Assembly (NCBI RefSeq): GCF_902499115.1
Contig: NZ_CABVPN010000017.1
Coordinates: 1-64,000 of the forward strand
Length of the DNA: 64,000 bases
Reading direction: 5' to 3'
Source of the DNA: Burkholderia diffusa
GTDB lineage: Bacteria; Pseudomonadota; Gammaproteobacteria; Burkholderiales; Burkholderiaceae
The position numbers and the translations under genes were made by a program. Below, in pieces: positions 1 to 7,620 of this stretch; the first letter of the stretch is position 1; the number at the start of each line of letters is the position of its first letter. Below the pieces are notes generated by a model. The model worked only from the letters and a program-made list of their open reading frames with translations, was not told the origin of the DNA and did not search any database.

Positions 1-848
1 GCTTGCGCGAATACCTCGACGCGTGCGGCCGGCTCCGGCGCCGCGGCCGGTTCGGGCGCGGCCGGCGCGACGGCAGGCGCCGGTGCGGCCGGCGCGGTGC
101 CGCGCGCGATGCGGATCTGGCTGTCGTCGATCACGAAACAGCACACGGCGACGATGTCGTCGGACGGCACGTCCGATTCGAGCCACAGCGTCAGGTCCGC
201 GCCCGCTTCCTCGCGGCCGACGATCCGGCCGAGATTGCCGAGCTCCTCGGTGAGCAGCGCCTGGTCCTTCGCATCGACGCCGACGAGCGTGATCTTCAGG
301 TGCGGGCCGCCCGCGACGGCGTCGTCCGCCGGATGCGCGGCCGCGACGGCCTGTTCGACCACGTGATCGGGCACGCGGTCGTCGGTGGAAGGCGCCGGCG
401 CCGGTGCGGCCGCTTCGGCTGCTGCGGCCGGCACGACGGCCGCGGCCGCATCCGCGCCGCTCTCGGCCTTCAGGCGTTCGAGCTTCGCGCAGATCGTCGC
501 GGCAGCCGCCGCGTCCGGTTCCGCGCTCGCGCGATAGTCGACCAGCTGGTCGGACAGCACGTCCTTGGTCTCGAGGAACGCGTCGACCATTTCCTTGGTC
601 AGCGTCAGCTCATGGTTGCGCGCGCGGTCGAGCAGCGACTCGAGGATGTGGGTCGTCTCGGTCAGCGCGGAAAAGCCGAAGGTCGCCGCGCCGCCCTTGA
701 TCGAATGCGCGGCGCGGAAAATCGCGGCCAGGTCCTCGGGGTCGGGCGAGCCGACGTCGAGGTTCAGCAGCAGCTGCTCCATCTGCGCGAGCAACTCGTC
801 CGCTTCGTCGAAAAAGGTCTGGTAGAACTGCGTGATGTCGAGAGTCAT
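1..848 (-). CDS. cheA: Chemotaxis histidine kinase CheA (N-terminal part, runs off the left edge)
   Basis: This is the N-terminal 282 residues of the chemotaxis sensor kinase, which autophosphorylates in a complex with CheW and receptors and passes phosphate to CheY and CheB. The protein begins MTLDITQFYQTFFDEADELL. The histidine phosphotransfer site lies in AAHSIKGGAATFG, with the phospho-acceptor at His48, the same number as in E. coli CheA. After the HPt domain comes an Ala/Pro-rich linker and a P2-like CheY-binding segment (about residues 200-255), then a second Ala/Pro linker. The dimerisation, kinase and CheW-like domains lie outside the window. The gene follows cheY by 33 bp on the same strand, as in the motAB-cheY-cheA operons of Burkholderia. 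The frame is open to the window edge. Confidence 0.95.
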   Translation of the reverse strand, partial: MTLDITQFYQTFFDEADELLAQMEQLLLNLDVGSPDPEDLAAIFRAAHSIKGGAATFGFSALTETTHILESLLDRARNHELTLTKEMVDAFLETKDVLSDQLVDYRASAEPDAAAAATICAKLERLKAESGADAAAAVVPAAAAEAAAPAPAPSTDDRVPDHVVEQAVAAAHPADDAVAGGPHLKITLVGVDAKDQALLTEELGNLGRIVGREEAGADLTLWLESDVPSDDIVAVCCFVIDDSQIRIARGTAPAAPAPAVAPAAPEPAAAPEPAARVEVFAQ

Positions 849-881
849 GCCCGGTCACCGGTTGGATTCGTCGCGTTCATG

Positions 882-1259
882 TCAGGAGGCGGTCTGTTCG
901 GACAGCGTCGCGACCAGGTCGATCAGCACGGCCGGGTCGATCGGCTTCTCGATCCAGCCGGTCGCGCCCGCGTCGCGCGCGGCGTCCTTGAAGGCATCGC
1001 TGCCTTCGGTGGTCAGCACGAGGATCGGCGTGTCCGCGTATGCCGTCAGCTTGCGCAGCGAGGCGATCACCTCGAGCCCGCTCTTGCGCGGCATGTTCTG
1101 GTCGGTCAGCACCAGGTCGTACGGCACGGTGGCCGCCATGTCGAAGCCGGCTTCGCCGTCCGGCGCCACCGTCACGTCGTAGCCGGCCTGCGCCAGTGTC
1201 GCCAGCAGCAGCGCACGCATGGTCGCCGAGTCGTCGATGGCGAGAATGGTTCGGATCAT
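882..1259 (-). CDS. cheY1: Chemotaxis response regulator CheY
   Basis: A 125-residue single-domain receiver protein. When phosphorylated by CheA it binds the flagellar switch and changes motor rotation. All receiver landmarks are visible: the acidic pair Asp9-Asp10, phospho-acceptor Asp53 (in VLTDQNMP), the switch threonine in LVLTTEGS (around residue 83-84) and Lys105-Pro106. There is no output domain. It sits between motB (24 bp upstream) and cheA, so it is probably made with the motor proteins from the sigma-28 promoter before motA. Burkholderia usually carries a second cheY further down the che operon, hence the name cheY1; that copy is not in this window. Confidence 0.93.
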   Translation of the reverse strand: MIRTILAIDDSATMRALLLATLAQAGYDVTVAPDGEAGFDMAATVPYDLVLTDQNMPRKSGLEVIASLRKLTAYADTPILVLTTEGSDAFKDAARDAGATGWIEKPIDPAVLIDLVATLSEQTAS

Positions 1260-1283
1260 GTCTGTCTCGAAATCTGGGAAACG

Positions 1284-2303
1284 TCAGGGTTTCGGTGCCA
1301 CGGCGACGGCGCTCGCCAGCGCCGGTCGCGCGGGCTGCGCCGGGCCGCCGAGCTGCTGGGCCAGCAGCTTCGAGCCCGCCGCGTCGGCCGACAGCGTCGT
1401 GGTCGTCGCGTCGTCGCGCATCAGCGCGTCTTCGGATTTGCGGTTCAGCACGATCACGCTGATCCGGCGGTTTTCCGGATCGAGCGGATCGGCCTTGTTC
1501 AGGTTCTGCGTCGACGCGAGGCCGAGCACGCGCAGCACCTTCGCCTCGTCCATGCCGCCCGCGATCAGTTCGCGGCGCGACGCGTTCGCGCGGTCGGCCG
1601 ACAGCTCCCAGTTGCTGTAGCCGCCCTCGCCGCCCGCGTACGGCACCGCGTCGGTGTGGCCCTGGACGATGATCCGGTTCGGCACGTCGTTCAGCGTCTT
1701 GCCGATCTCGCGCAGGATGTCGCGCATGTACGGCTCGACGTGATCGCTCGACATCGCGAACATCGGCCGCTTCTGCGAATCGACGATCTCGATGCGCAGC
1801 CCCATCAGCGTCGAATCGATGCGGATCTGCTGCCTGAACTGGCGCAGCGTCGGGTTCGCCTCGATCGCCGCCATCAACTTGATCTGCAGGTCGTGCAGGC
1901 GCGTCTGCTCGAGCCGGTCCTGCGCGCCCTGCGACTGCGAGCGCGTCTTGTCGTCGCCGGCTTTCGCGACGCGGTCGGCGAGCGACGTCGTGCCGTCGGT
2001 GCGGCGCAGCGTGCCGGCGTCGAGGCTCGACAGGTCGCGGCCGCCGCCGTTGATGATGCTCGAGTCCTGCGAGCTGCGATCGCCACTGCCGAACAGCGCG
2101 GCCTTCAGCGGCGTGTTGAAGTACTCGGCGATCCCCTTCAGCTGCACCGGCGTGACCGAGCTCAGCAGCCACATCAGCAGGAAGAACGCCATCATCGCGG
2201 TCATGAAGTCCGCATAGGCGAGTTTCCATGCGCCGCCGTGGTGGCCCTTCTTCTGCGGGGCCACCCGTTTCACGACGATCGCGCGATCCTTGCTCTTGCT
2301 CAT
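1284..2303 (-). CDS. motB: Flagellar motor stator protein MotB
   Basis: A 339-residue stator subunit that couples proton flow to rotation and anchors the stator to peptidoglycan. A short basic cytoplasmic N-terminus leads into one membrane helix (about residues 29-49). That helix begins with AYADFMTAMMAF and contains the proton-binding Asp32. The plug and linker follow, then an OmpA-like peptidoglycan-binding domain (about residues 165-275) with VQGHTDAVPYAGG and the NWELSADRA motif. The C-terminus is an Ala/Pro-rich tail. It lies 13 bp downstream of motA, so translation is probably closely linked. Length and motifs are normal for the family, and the conserved aspartate supports a proton-driven stator. 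Confidence 0.96.
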   Translation of the reverse strand: MSKSKDRAIVVKRVAPQKKGHHGGAWKLAYADFMTAMMAFFLLMWLLSSVTPVQLKGIAEYFNTPLKAALFGSGDRSSQDSSIINGGGRDLSSLDAGTLRRTDGTTSLADRVAKAGDDKTRSQSQGAQDRLEQTRLHDLQIKLMAAIEANPTLRQFRQQIRIDSTLMGLRIEIVDSQKRPMFAMSSDHVEPYMRDILREIGKTLNDVPNRIIVQGHTDAVPYAGGEGGYSNWELSADRANASRRELIAGGMDEAKVLRVLGLASTQNLNKADPLDPENRRISVIVLNRKSEDALMRDDATTTTLSADAAGSKLLAQQLGGPAQPARPALASAVAVAPKP

Positions 2304-2316
2304 CGAACGCTCCGCG

Positions 2317-3177
2317 TCACTTCGCCTTCACGCGGCGCACGTGCTCTTCGAGCTCCGTAAACGACGGCCGCTCGGTCGAGTACAGCACCTTGCGGCCGAA
2401 CTCGACCGCGATCGCGGGCGCATAGCCGTTCAGGCTCGCGAGAATCGTCACCTTGATGCACTGGAACATCTTGGTCGACTCGGCCACGCGCTGCTCCGCG
2501 AGGCTCGCGAGCGGCCCGATCAGCCCGTACGACAGCAGGATCCCGAGGAACGTGCCGACCAGCGCCTGCGCGATCATCGCGCCGAGCACCGCGGGCGGCT
2601 TGTCGGCGGATGCCATCGTATGCACGACGCCCATCACCGCCGCGACGATCCCGAACGCCGGCATCGCGTCGCCGACGCGCATCAGCGCGTGCGCCGGGCC
2701 CTCGCCTTCCGCGTGGTGCGTCTCGATCTCCTCGTCCATCAGGCTCTCGATCTCGAACGCGTTCATGTTGCCGCCCACCATCAGGCGCAGGTAGTCGGTC
2801 AGGAATTCGACGATGTGGCGATCGGCGAGGATCTTCGGGTATTGCGTGAAGATCGGGCTCTTGTCCGGATCGTCGATGTCGGCCTCGAGCGTCAGCGTGC
2901 CTTCCTTGCGCGCCTTCGCGAGCAGCACGTACAGGAGCGCCATCAACTCCATATAGACGTCCTTGGTGTACTTCGAGCCCTTGAAGAGCGTCGGCAGCAC
3001 ACGCAGCGTCCCCTTGATGGTCTTCATGCCGTTGCCGAGGATGAACGCGCCGACGCCCGCGCCCGCGATCATCAGGATCTCGACCGGCTGGATCAATGCG
3101 CCCAGATGCCCGCCTGCCAGCGCGTAACCGCCGAAGACGGACAACAGCGTCACGAGTGTTCCCACGATAATCAGCAC
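2317..3177 (-). CDS. motA: Flagellar motor stator protein MotA
   Basis: A 286-residue four-helix membrane protein that forms the proton channel with MotB and pushes on FliG through its large cytoplasmic loop. Hydrophobic helices are visible near residues 2-22 and 30-52, and again near 165-225 (including AFGIVAAVMGVV and ALVGTFLGILLSYG). The charged cytoplasmic loop between them contains MDEEIETHH. The start is a GTG codon at 3177, supported by GAGGG about 8 bp upstream; there is no better in-frame ATG. A well-matched sigma-28 promoter lies about 48 bp upstream. It heads the motA-motB-cheY-cheA transcription unit. Confidence 0.95.
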   Translation of the reverse strand: MLIIVGTLVTLLSVFGGYALAGGHLGALIQPVEILMIAGAGVGAFILGNGMKTIKGTLRVLPTLFKGSKYTKDVYMELMALLYVLLAKARKEGTLTLEADIDDPDKSPIFTQYPKILADRHIVEFLTDYLRLMVGGNMNAFEIESLMDEEIETHHAEGEGPAHALMRVGDAMPAFGIVAAVMGVVHTMASADKPPAVLGAMIAQALVGTFLGILLSYGLIGPLASLAEQRVAESTKMFQCIKVTILASLNGYAPAIAVEFGRKVLYSTERPSFTELEEHVRRVKAK

Positions 3178-3224
3178 TGCCTGTCCCTCACGAATGACCG
3201 GCGGGGAGACCGCCGTTAATCAGG

Positions 3225-3251
3225 TTTACGGCAGTCGGCAGGAAAACTTTC
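3225..3251 (-). promoter_or_regulatory. Sigma-28 (FliA) promoter of motAB-cheY-cheA
   Basis: Read on the minus strand, GAAAGTTT (3244-3251) is followed after exactly 11 bp by GCCGTAAA (3225-3232). The flagellar sigma-28 consensus is TAAAGTTT, 11 bp, GCCGATAA. The site sits about 48 bp upstream of the motA GTG start in the 191-bp gap between flhC and motA. This implies late (class 3) flagellar expression separate from flhDC. Confidence 0.75.
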
Positions 3252-3368
3252 GCGGCCGCGCCGCGGCGGCGCGGCGGTGTTTACCAGCAAGCCCCGCGCG
3301 GTTCGCGCGGCGAGCGGAAGCCGTGAGGCGTCCGCTCGCGCCCCGCCCGGCCCTGCCCGGCCCGGCGC

Positions 3369-3923
3369 TCAGGCCGCGGCGGCGGACAGCTCGGCGCGCG
3401 CGGCGGCGGCCTTGCGGGTCTTGCCCGCGCGCGACGGCGGCTGGCACAGGCCACACACGAAACCTTGATGCGGATCATGCGCATGCGCGACGAAGTGGCC
3501 GCCGCAGCGCGTGCACGGGGTCATCTGCAGCATCCCCGAGTCGAAGAAGCGCACCAGCGTCCACGCGCGCGTGAGGCTCAGCGCGGCCTCGTCGCCGGAC
3601 AACTTCACGTGCTCCTGATAGAGCCGGTACGCCTTCACGATCGACTGGATCGGCTCGCAGCGGCCGTGGTCCTGCATGAACCGGTAGATGTTGTAGAACA
3701 GCGACGAGTGGATGTTCGGCTGCCACGTCATGAACCAGTCGGTCGAGAACGGCAGCATCCCCTTCGGCGGCGACGCGCCCTTCAGCTCCTTGTACAGCTT
3801 GATCAGGCGATCGCGCGACAGGCTCGTCTCGGCCTCCAGCAGTTGCAGCCGGGCGCCCAGTTCGATCAGTTCGATGGCGAGGGTGATTTCCTTCACCTCG
3901 ATCACGACGCTTTTGCTTGCCAT
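3369..3923 (-). CDS. flhC: Flagellar transcriptional activator FlhC
   Basis: A 184-residue subunit of the FlhD4C2 complex, the master activator of class 2 flagellar genes. The C-terminal zinc site is complete, with Cys137, Cys140, Cys157 and Cys160 in the pattern C-x2-C ... C-x2-C. An Ala-rich basic tail of about 20 residues follows. The N-terminal two thirds is helical, with the typical LYKELKG and DWFMTWQPN segments. It lies 94 bp downstream of flhD on the same strand, the usual order. In Burkholderia the complex acts upstream of the sigma-28 genes, two of which (motA and fliC) have recognisable promoters in this window. Confidence 0.96.
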   Translation of the reverse strand: MASKSVVIEVKEITLAIELIELGARLQLLEAETSLSRDRLIKLYKELKGASPPKGMLPFSTDWFMTWQPNIHSSLFYNIYRFMQDHGRCEPIQSIVKAYRLYQEHVKLSGDEAALSLTRAWTLVRFFDSGMLQMTPCTRCGGHFVAHAHDPHQGFVCGLCQPPSRAGKTRKAAAARAELSAAAA

Positions 3924-4017
3924 GGTGAATAATCGTCCGCTTGACGTTGTTCGGATGAGTGGCCAAGACGCCGCCTGCCGGCGCGGCGCGCCGGGACGAA
4001 CGCAAGGCGGGGAAGGA

Positions 4018-4338
4018 TCAGCGGACGCTTTCGACCGGCTGGCCGGCCATCAGGATGGCCGAATGCGCGTGCGTGACGACGTCGCTGCGCCCCTTGTCGG
4101 CGAGCGACGACAACAACGCGTGATCGTCGAAGCGGAAGCGGCACAACATCTGGTTCGATGCGGCGAGCTTCACGGTCTGGGCGAGCGTGAGGTTCGCGAG
4201 CACATCGGCCAGTTCCTGGGACACTCCCATGCGGAACATGCCCATCGCTTTGTCTTCCCGCAGCAGGCGCTGCGCGAGGAGGAGGTACGACAGGTTGACC
4301 TCTTTGATCTCACTGAGCATTTCGCTGTTGGCGCTCAT
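4018..4338 (-). CDS. flhD: Flagellar transcriptional activator FlhD
   Basis: A 106-residue partner of FlhC in the flagellar master regulator. It is a small all-helical protein containing IKEVNLSYLLLAQRLLRED and a C-terminal CRFRFDDHALLSSLAD segment, both typical of FlhD. Two in-frame ATG codons exist. I chose 4338 (MSANSEML) because GGGGGA lies just upstream at good spacing, and because the upstream ATG at 4374 would add 12 unconserved residues with no visible ribosome binding site. It begins the flhDC operon, transcribed away from the long upstream region at 4339-5004. Confidence 0.93.
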   Translation of the reverse strand: MSANSEMLSEIKEVNLSYLLLAQRLLREDKAMGMFRMGVSQELADVLANLTLAQTVKLAASNQMLCRFRFDDHALLSSLADKGRSDVVTHAHSAILMAGQPVESVR

Positions 4339-5004
4339 GATTCCCCCGTTAAGAGCTTTGCTTTGGCCGTTCATGTTATGAAAACGTTTGCTCGATCAGG
4401 CCCCGCTGGGCGCTCCGTCGGCACGTTTATATTCTTACAGGGCGAATTTTGGCCAAACGGCATTTATGCCGGTATCAGCGAAGTGGCGTATGCCGCGCAG
4501 GATTTGTCTGTAAACCGTGTAGGAATTTTTCCGACAAGGCGAATTGAAAGGAAACAAACGGCGGGGGGAGTGACGCGCGAATTCGTCGACGATGCGGTCC
4601 GACACGGGACGAATCCGGCTGAAGGCCTTCCGGCAAGGCTGCCGGAAAGTGAATCGGGAAAAATTATAGTGGTTTTTCACGATAGCGCAACAATTCTCGT
4701 TGCCATATCGCTTTGTGTTTCCGCACCCCTTTTATCGGGGTTTTCGCGTATTTCACGGTGTAACAAGCCTTAAGTGTTTGAAAAAACACTCGAACCCCTG
4801 AAGGCGATATCGATAATGGACTCCAATGGGCGGCGGCGTGAGCCGCGCCGGCCCGCCCCGCAGCTTGCCGCCCGGCCTCCCGCGCACCGCGCCCCGGACC
4901 GGGCCACGTACCGCAGAGCGCGTGCGTCGGCGAGTTCCGCAACCCTGCATCGGACCAGCATGCGCACTCGAGCGCCCCTCGCTGGTCGACACCGGAGAAC
5001 GCCC
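4339..5004. other. Long non-coding divergent region between flhD and a glycosyltransferase gene
   Basis: About 665 bp with no convincing gene. It is distinctly more AT-rich than its surroundings around 4420-4560 and 4655-4800, as expected of a heavily regulated control region. It holds two clear inverted repeats: 4628-4647 (8-bp arms TTCCGGCA / TGCCGGAA, 4-base loop) and 4773-4790 (7-bp arms AGTGTTT / AAACACT, loop GAAA). The flhDC promoter and regulator sites should lie here. No single promoter stands out enough to call. Confidence 0.6.
4773..4790. repeat. Perfect short inverted repeat upstream of the glycosyltransferase
   Basis: AGTGTTT, GAAA, AAACACT: a perfect 7-bp stem with a GNRA-type tetraloop if transcribed. 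It has no following T-run, so it is not an obvious terminator. It could be a regulator-binding dyad or an RNA hairpin in the leader of the gene starting at 5005. Confidence 0.5.
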
Positions 5005-6069
5005 ATGCGTATTGCCCAGATCGCGCCCCTTTACGAAGCTGTCCCGCCGAAACTCTATGGCGGCACCGAGCGTGTCGTGTCCTACCTCACCGAGGCGCTC
5101 GTCGAGCTCGGCCACGACGTGACGCTGTTCGCAAGCGGCGACTCCGTCACGTCCGCGCGTCTCGAGGCGGCATGGCCGCGCGCACTGCGCCTCGACCCGT
5201 CGATCCGCGATTCGATGGCGCCCCATATGCGCCTGATCGAGCAGGTCGCCCGTGTCGCGCACGAATTCGACGTGCTGCACTTCCACCTCGACTACCTGCC
5301 GTTCTCGCTGATGTCGCGCCTCGATACGCCTTATGTGACGACGCTGCACGGCCGCCTCGACCTGCCGGAGCTGCAGCCGGTGTTCGACGCATTCCCGGAC
5401 GCGCCGGTCGTATCGATCTCGAACAACCAGCGCAAGCCGCTGCCGCAGGCCGCCTGGGCCGGCACCGTGTATCACGGGCTGCCCGACACGCTGCTCACGC
5501 CGCAACCGGACGTGAAGCCCGAATACCTCGCGTTCCTCGGCCGGATCTGTCCCGAAAAGCGAGTCGACACCGCGATCCGGATCGCCGCGCAGAGCGGGCT
5601 GCCGCTGAAGATCGCCGCGAAGGTCGACAAGGCCGACGCCGACTACTTCAAGGAAGTGATCGAACCGCTGCTCGGCGAGGCGCACGTCGAATTCATCGGC
5701 GAGATCAACGAGGCGCAGAAGCCGGCGTTCCTGTCGGGCGCGAAGGCGCTGCTGTTCCCGATCGACTGGCCGGAGCCGTTCGGCCTGGTGATGATCGAGG
5801 CGATGGCCTGCGGCACGCCGGTCGTCGCGTTCAACCGCGGCTCGGTGCCGGAAGTGATCGAGGATGGCGTGACCGGCTTCATCGTCGAGGACGTGCAGGG
5901 CGCCGTCGGTGCGCTGCACCGGATCGACAGCCTGTCGCGCGATGCGATCCGCGCGCGTTTCGATACGCGTTTCAGCTCGAAAGCGATGGCGCGGCGTTAT
6001 GTCGAAACTTACGAATCGCTTTGCACGGCGGCAAAACGGCCGACCTTGCGCCAGGTCGCGGGCGCCTGA
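5005..6069 (+). CDS. Glycosyltransferase family 4 protein
   Basis: A 354-residue GT-B fold glycosyltransferase, predicted cytoplasmic and using a nucleotide-sugar donor. The N-terminal half starts MRIAQIAPLYEAVPPKLYGG, the usual acceptor-side Rossmann fold with its glycine-rich loop. The C-terminal half has the donor-site E-x7-E motif in EPFGLVMIEAMACGTPVVAF, followed by GSVPEVIEDGVTGFIV. I chose the ATG at 5005 because CGGAGA lies just upstream and similarity to GT4 proteins begins there; the same frame is open further upstream without recognisable content. The acceptor is unknown. It lies alone between flhDC and an H-NS-like gene. A role in surface or flagellar glycans is possible but not shown. 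Confidence 0.85.
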   Translation: MRIAQIAPLYEAVPPKLYGGTERVVSYLTEALVELGHDVTLFASGDSVTSARLEAAWPRALRLDPSIRDSMAPHMRLIEQVARVAHEFDVLHFHLDYLPFSLMSRLDTPYVTTLHGRLDLPELQPVFDAFPDAPVVSISNNQRKPLPQAAWAGTVYHGLPDTLLTPQPDVKPEYLAFLGRICPEKRVDTAIRIAAQSGLPLKIAAKVDKADADYFKEVIEPLLGEAHVEFIGEINEAQKPAFLSGAKALLFPIDWPEPFGLVMIEAMACGTPVVAFNRGSVPEVIEDGVTGFIVEDVQGAVGALHRIDSLSRDAIRARFDTRFSSKAMARRYVETYESLCTAAKRPTLRQVAGA

Positions 6070-6140
6070 CGCCGAAATTCGTCAGGAAATACCCGGTAAA
6101 ATTCGCGCCGAAATCGGCGTGAAAATCCCGAAAACGCCAA

Positions 6141-6173
6141 AGAGCCGCATCCTCGATGCGGCTCTTTATTTTT
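6141..6173. terminator. Bidirectional rho-independent terminator between the glycosyltransferase and hns-like genes
   Basis: An 11-bp perfect stem AGAGCCGCATC (6141-6151) / GATGCGGCTCT (6155-6165) with a 3-base loop, followed by TTATTTTT. On the opposite strand it is followed by TTTGGCGTTTT. It separates two converging genes and can serve both. Confidence 0.88.
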
Positions 6174-6179
6174 GCGCGG

Positions 6180-6476
6180 TCATTCGATCAGGAAACGATC
6201 GCGGTTTTTCCCGACGATCCAATTGGGCGGCTTGCCGCGCCCGCTCCAGGTTGCACCCGACTTCGGATCGCGATATTTCGGGGGCAGCGGCGCCTTTTTC
6301 GGCGGACGGCCGCGCCGCGCTCGCTCCGCGAAGCCCAGGTCCTCGGCCGTCAGGCCATATTCGGCAATCATTCGCTGGACGTCGGCAATCACCGCCGCCA
6401 CTTCCTGGCGACGCACGTCCTCCGCCTGAGCCTGCAAGTCGGCGATTTGCGCCTTGAGTTTCGCGTATTGAGACAT
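6180..6476 (-). CDS. H-NS family nucleoid-associated protein
   Basis: A 98-residue small DNA-binding protein of the H-NS/BpH3 type found in several copies in Burkholderia. The N-terminal half (residues 1-45) is a predicted coiled coil (LKAQIADLQAQAEDVRRQE) for oligomerisation. A basic linker (ARRGRPPKKAPLPPKY) follows. The C-terminal domain carries the signature GATWSGRGKPPNWI, which in this family inserts into the minor groove of AT-rich DNA. I chose the start at 6476 (MSQYAKLK) because GGGGAG lies 7 bp upstream; the ATG at 6497 would add seven residues without a ribosome binding site. Such proteins usually silence AT-rich DNA. Direct control of the nearby AT-rich flhDC region is only a guess. 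Confidence 0.9.
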   Translation of the reverse strand: MSQYAKLKAQIADLQAQAEDVRRQEVAAVIADVQRMIAEYGLTAEDLGFAERARRGRPPKKAPLPPKYRDPKSGATWSGRGKPPNWIVGKNRDRFLIE

Positions 6477-6692
6477 TTTTCGACTCCCCTTTTCCATGAT
6501 GCGGCTCCGGCGAGTTCGGCCGGAACGCCAACATCCGTTACGTCATCGTACCGCCGCCCTGCTCTTCGAAATTAATGCTGTCATCTTTAACCGATTCGTC
6601 GATATCGAGAATGCGGACTTATTCTAATAAAAGCCATTCGCCAGCCATTCAGATTTAACAATCGTTGACCCTCTCGAACCCGATTCATTTCC

Positions 6693-6698
6693 TATAAT
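6693..6698 (+). promoter_or_regulatory. Putative -10 element of aqpZ
   Basis: A perfect TATAAT about 76 bp upstream of the aqpZ ATG, inside an AT-rich stretch (6560-6720). No good -35 box is found at 16-18 bp; TTGACC at 6665-6670 is 22 bp away. This suggests either an activator-dependent promoter or a chance match. Confidence 0.4.
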
Positions 6699-6774
6699 CC
6701 AGACCAATTCCGGGTGTCGGAATAACTCATCCGGTCGTCCGTTTGTCTTCAACCCACTTGAACGAGGTCCTTAC

Positions 6775-7515
6775 ATGAATCTTTCTCAGCGTCTGGCTGC
6801 AGAGGCATTCGGCACGTTCTGGCTGGTGCTCGGCGGGTGCGGAAGCGCCGTGCTGGCCGCCGCCTTTCCGGGCCTCGGCATCGGCTTTGCCGGCGTCGCA
6901 CTCGCCTTCGGCCTGACCGTGCTGACGATGGCATTCGCGATCGGCCATATTTCGGGCTGCCACCTGAATCCGGCGGTGAGCGTCGGCCTGACGGTCGCCG
7001 GCCGCTTCCCGGCGCGCGATCTCGCGCCGTACATCGTTGCGCAGGTGGTCGGTGCCACGCTGGGTGCGTTCGTGCTGTACCTGATCGCGACCGGCAAGCC
7101 GGGCTTCGACGTCGTCGGCAGCGGCTTTGCGACGAACGGCTTCGGCGAGCGCTCGCCCGGCCACTACTCGCTCGGCGCGGCATTCATCTGCGAAGTCGTG
7201 ATGACGGGCTTCTTCCTGTTCGTGATTCTCGGCGCCACCGACAAGCGCGCGCCTGCCGGCTTCGCGCCGATCGCGATCGGCCTGTGCCTGACGTTGATCC
7301 ACCTGATCTCGATCCCGGTCACCAACACGTCAGTCAACCCGGCCCGCTCGACCGGCCCGGCGCTGTTCGTGGGCGGCGAGGCGATCGGCCAGCTGTGGCT
7401 GTTCTGGGTCGCGCCAATCATCGGTGCGGCAATCGCCGGGATCGTCTACCCACTCATCGCAGGGCGCGACGATGCCGTCGGCCTGCTGCCCGCATCCGCT
7501 CGCACCAACGAATAA
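6775..7515 (+). CDS. aqpZ: Aquaporin Z (water channel)
   Basis: A 246-residue inner-membrane water channel with six membrane helices and two half-helices carrying NPA motifs: HLNPAVS (Asn65-Ala67) and SVNPARS (Asn188-Ala190). The selectivity-filter residues match E. coli AqpZ with an offset of two: Phe45, His176, Thr185 and Arg191. This supports a strict water channel rather than a glycerol facilitator. Both length and motifs are typical. It is a single-gene unit, with a candidate -10 box upstream and a strong terminator at 7587-7611. Osmotic regulation is plausible from the family but not visible here. Confidence 0.95.
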   Translation: MNLSQRLAAEAFGTFWLVLGGCGSAVLAAAFPGLGIGFAGVALAFGLTVLTMAFAIGHISGCHLNPAVSVGLTVAGRFPARDLAPYIVAQVVGATLGAFVLYLIATGKPGFDVVGSGFATNGFGERSPGHYSLGAAFICEVVMTGFFLFVILGATDKRAPAGFAPIAIGLCLTLIHLISIPVTNTSVNPARSTGPALFVGGEAIGQLWLFWVAPIIGAAIAGIVYPLIAGRDDAVGLLPASARTNE

Positions 7516-7586
7516 AACACTACGGGGTCACGCGAGCAGAGCAGCGAGCCTCACGCTGTCGAACAACATAGAGGCAGGTAATTTGG

Positions 7587-7611
7587 ACGGGCGCCGCTGG
7601 CGCCCGTTTTT
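7587..7611 (+). terminator. Rho-independent terminator of aqpZ
   Basis: A 9-bp perfect stem ACGGGCGCC / GGCGCCCGT with loop GCT, followed by TTTTT. It lies 72 bp after the aqpZ stop and ends just before the converging HAD phosphatase gene. Confidence 0.88.
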
Positions 7612-7620
7612 CATGGCCGC

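Noticed and set aside
4435..4680. A small minus-strand gene of 81 residues in the flhD upstream region
   Set aside because: No ribosome binding site, no recognisable motif, and the composition fits a non-coding control region.
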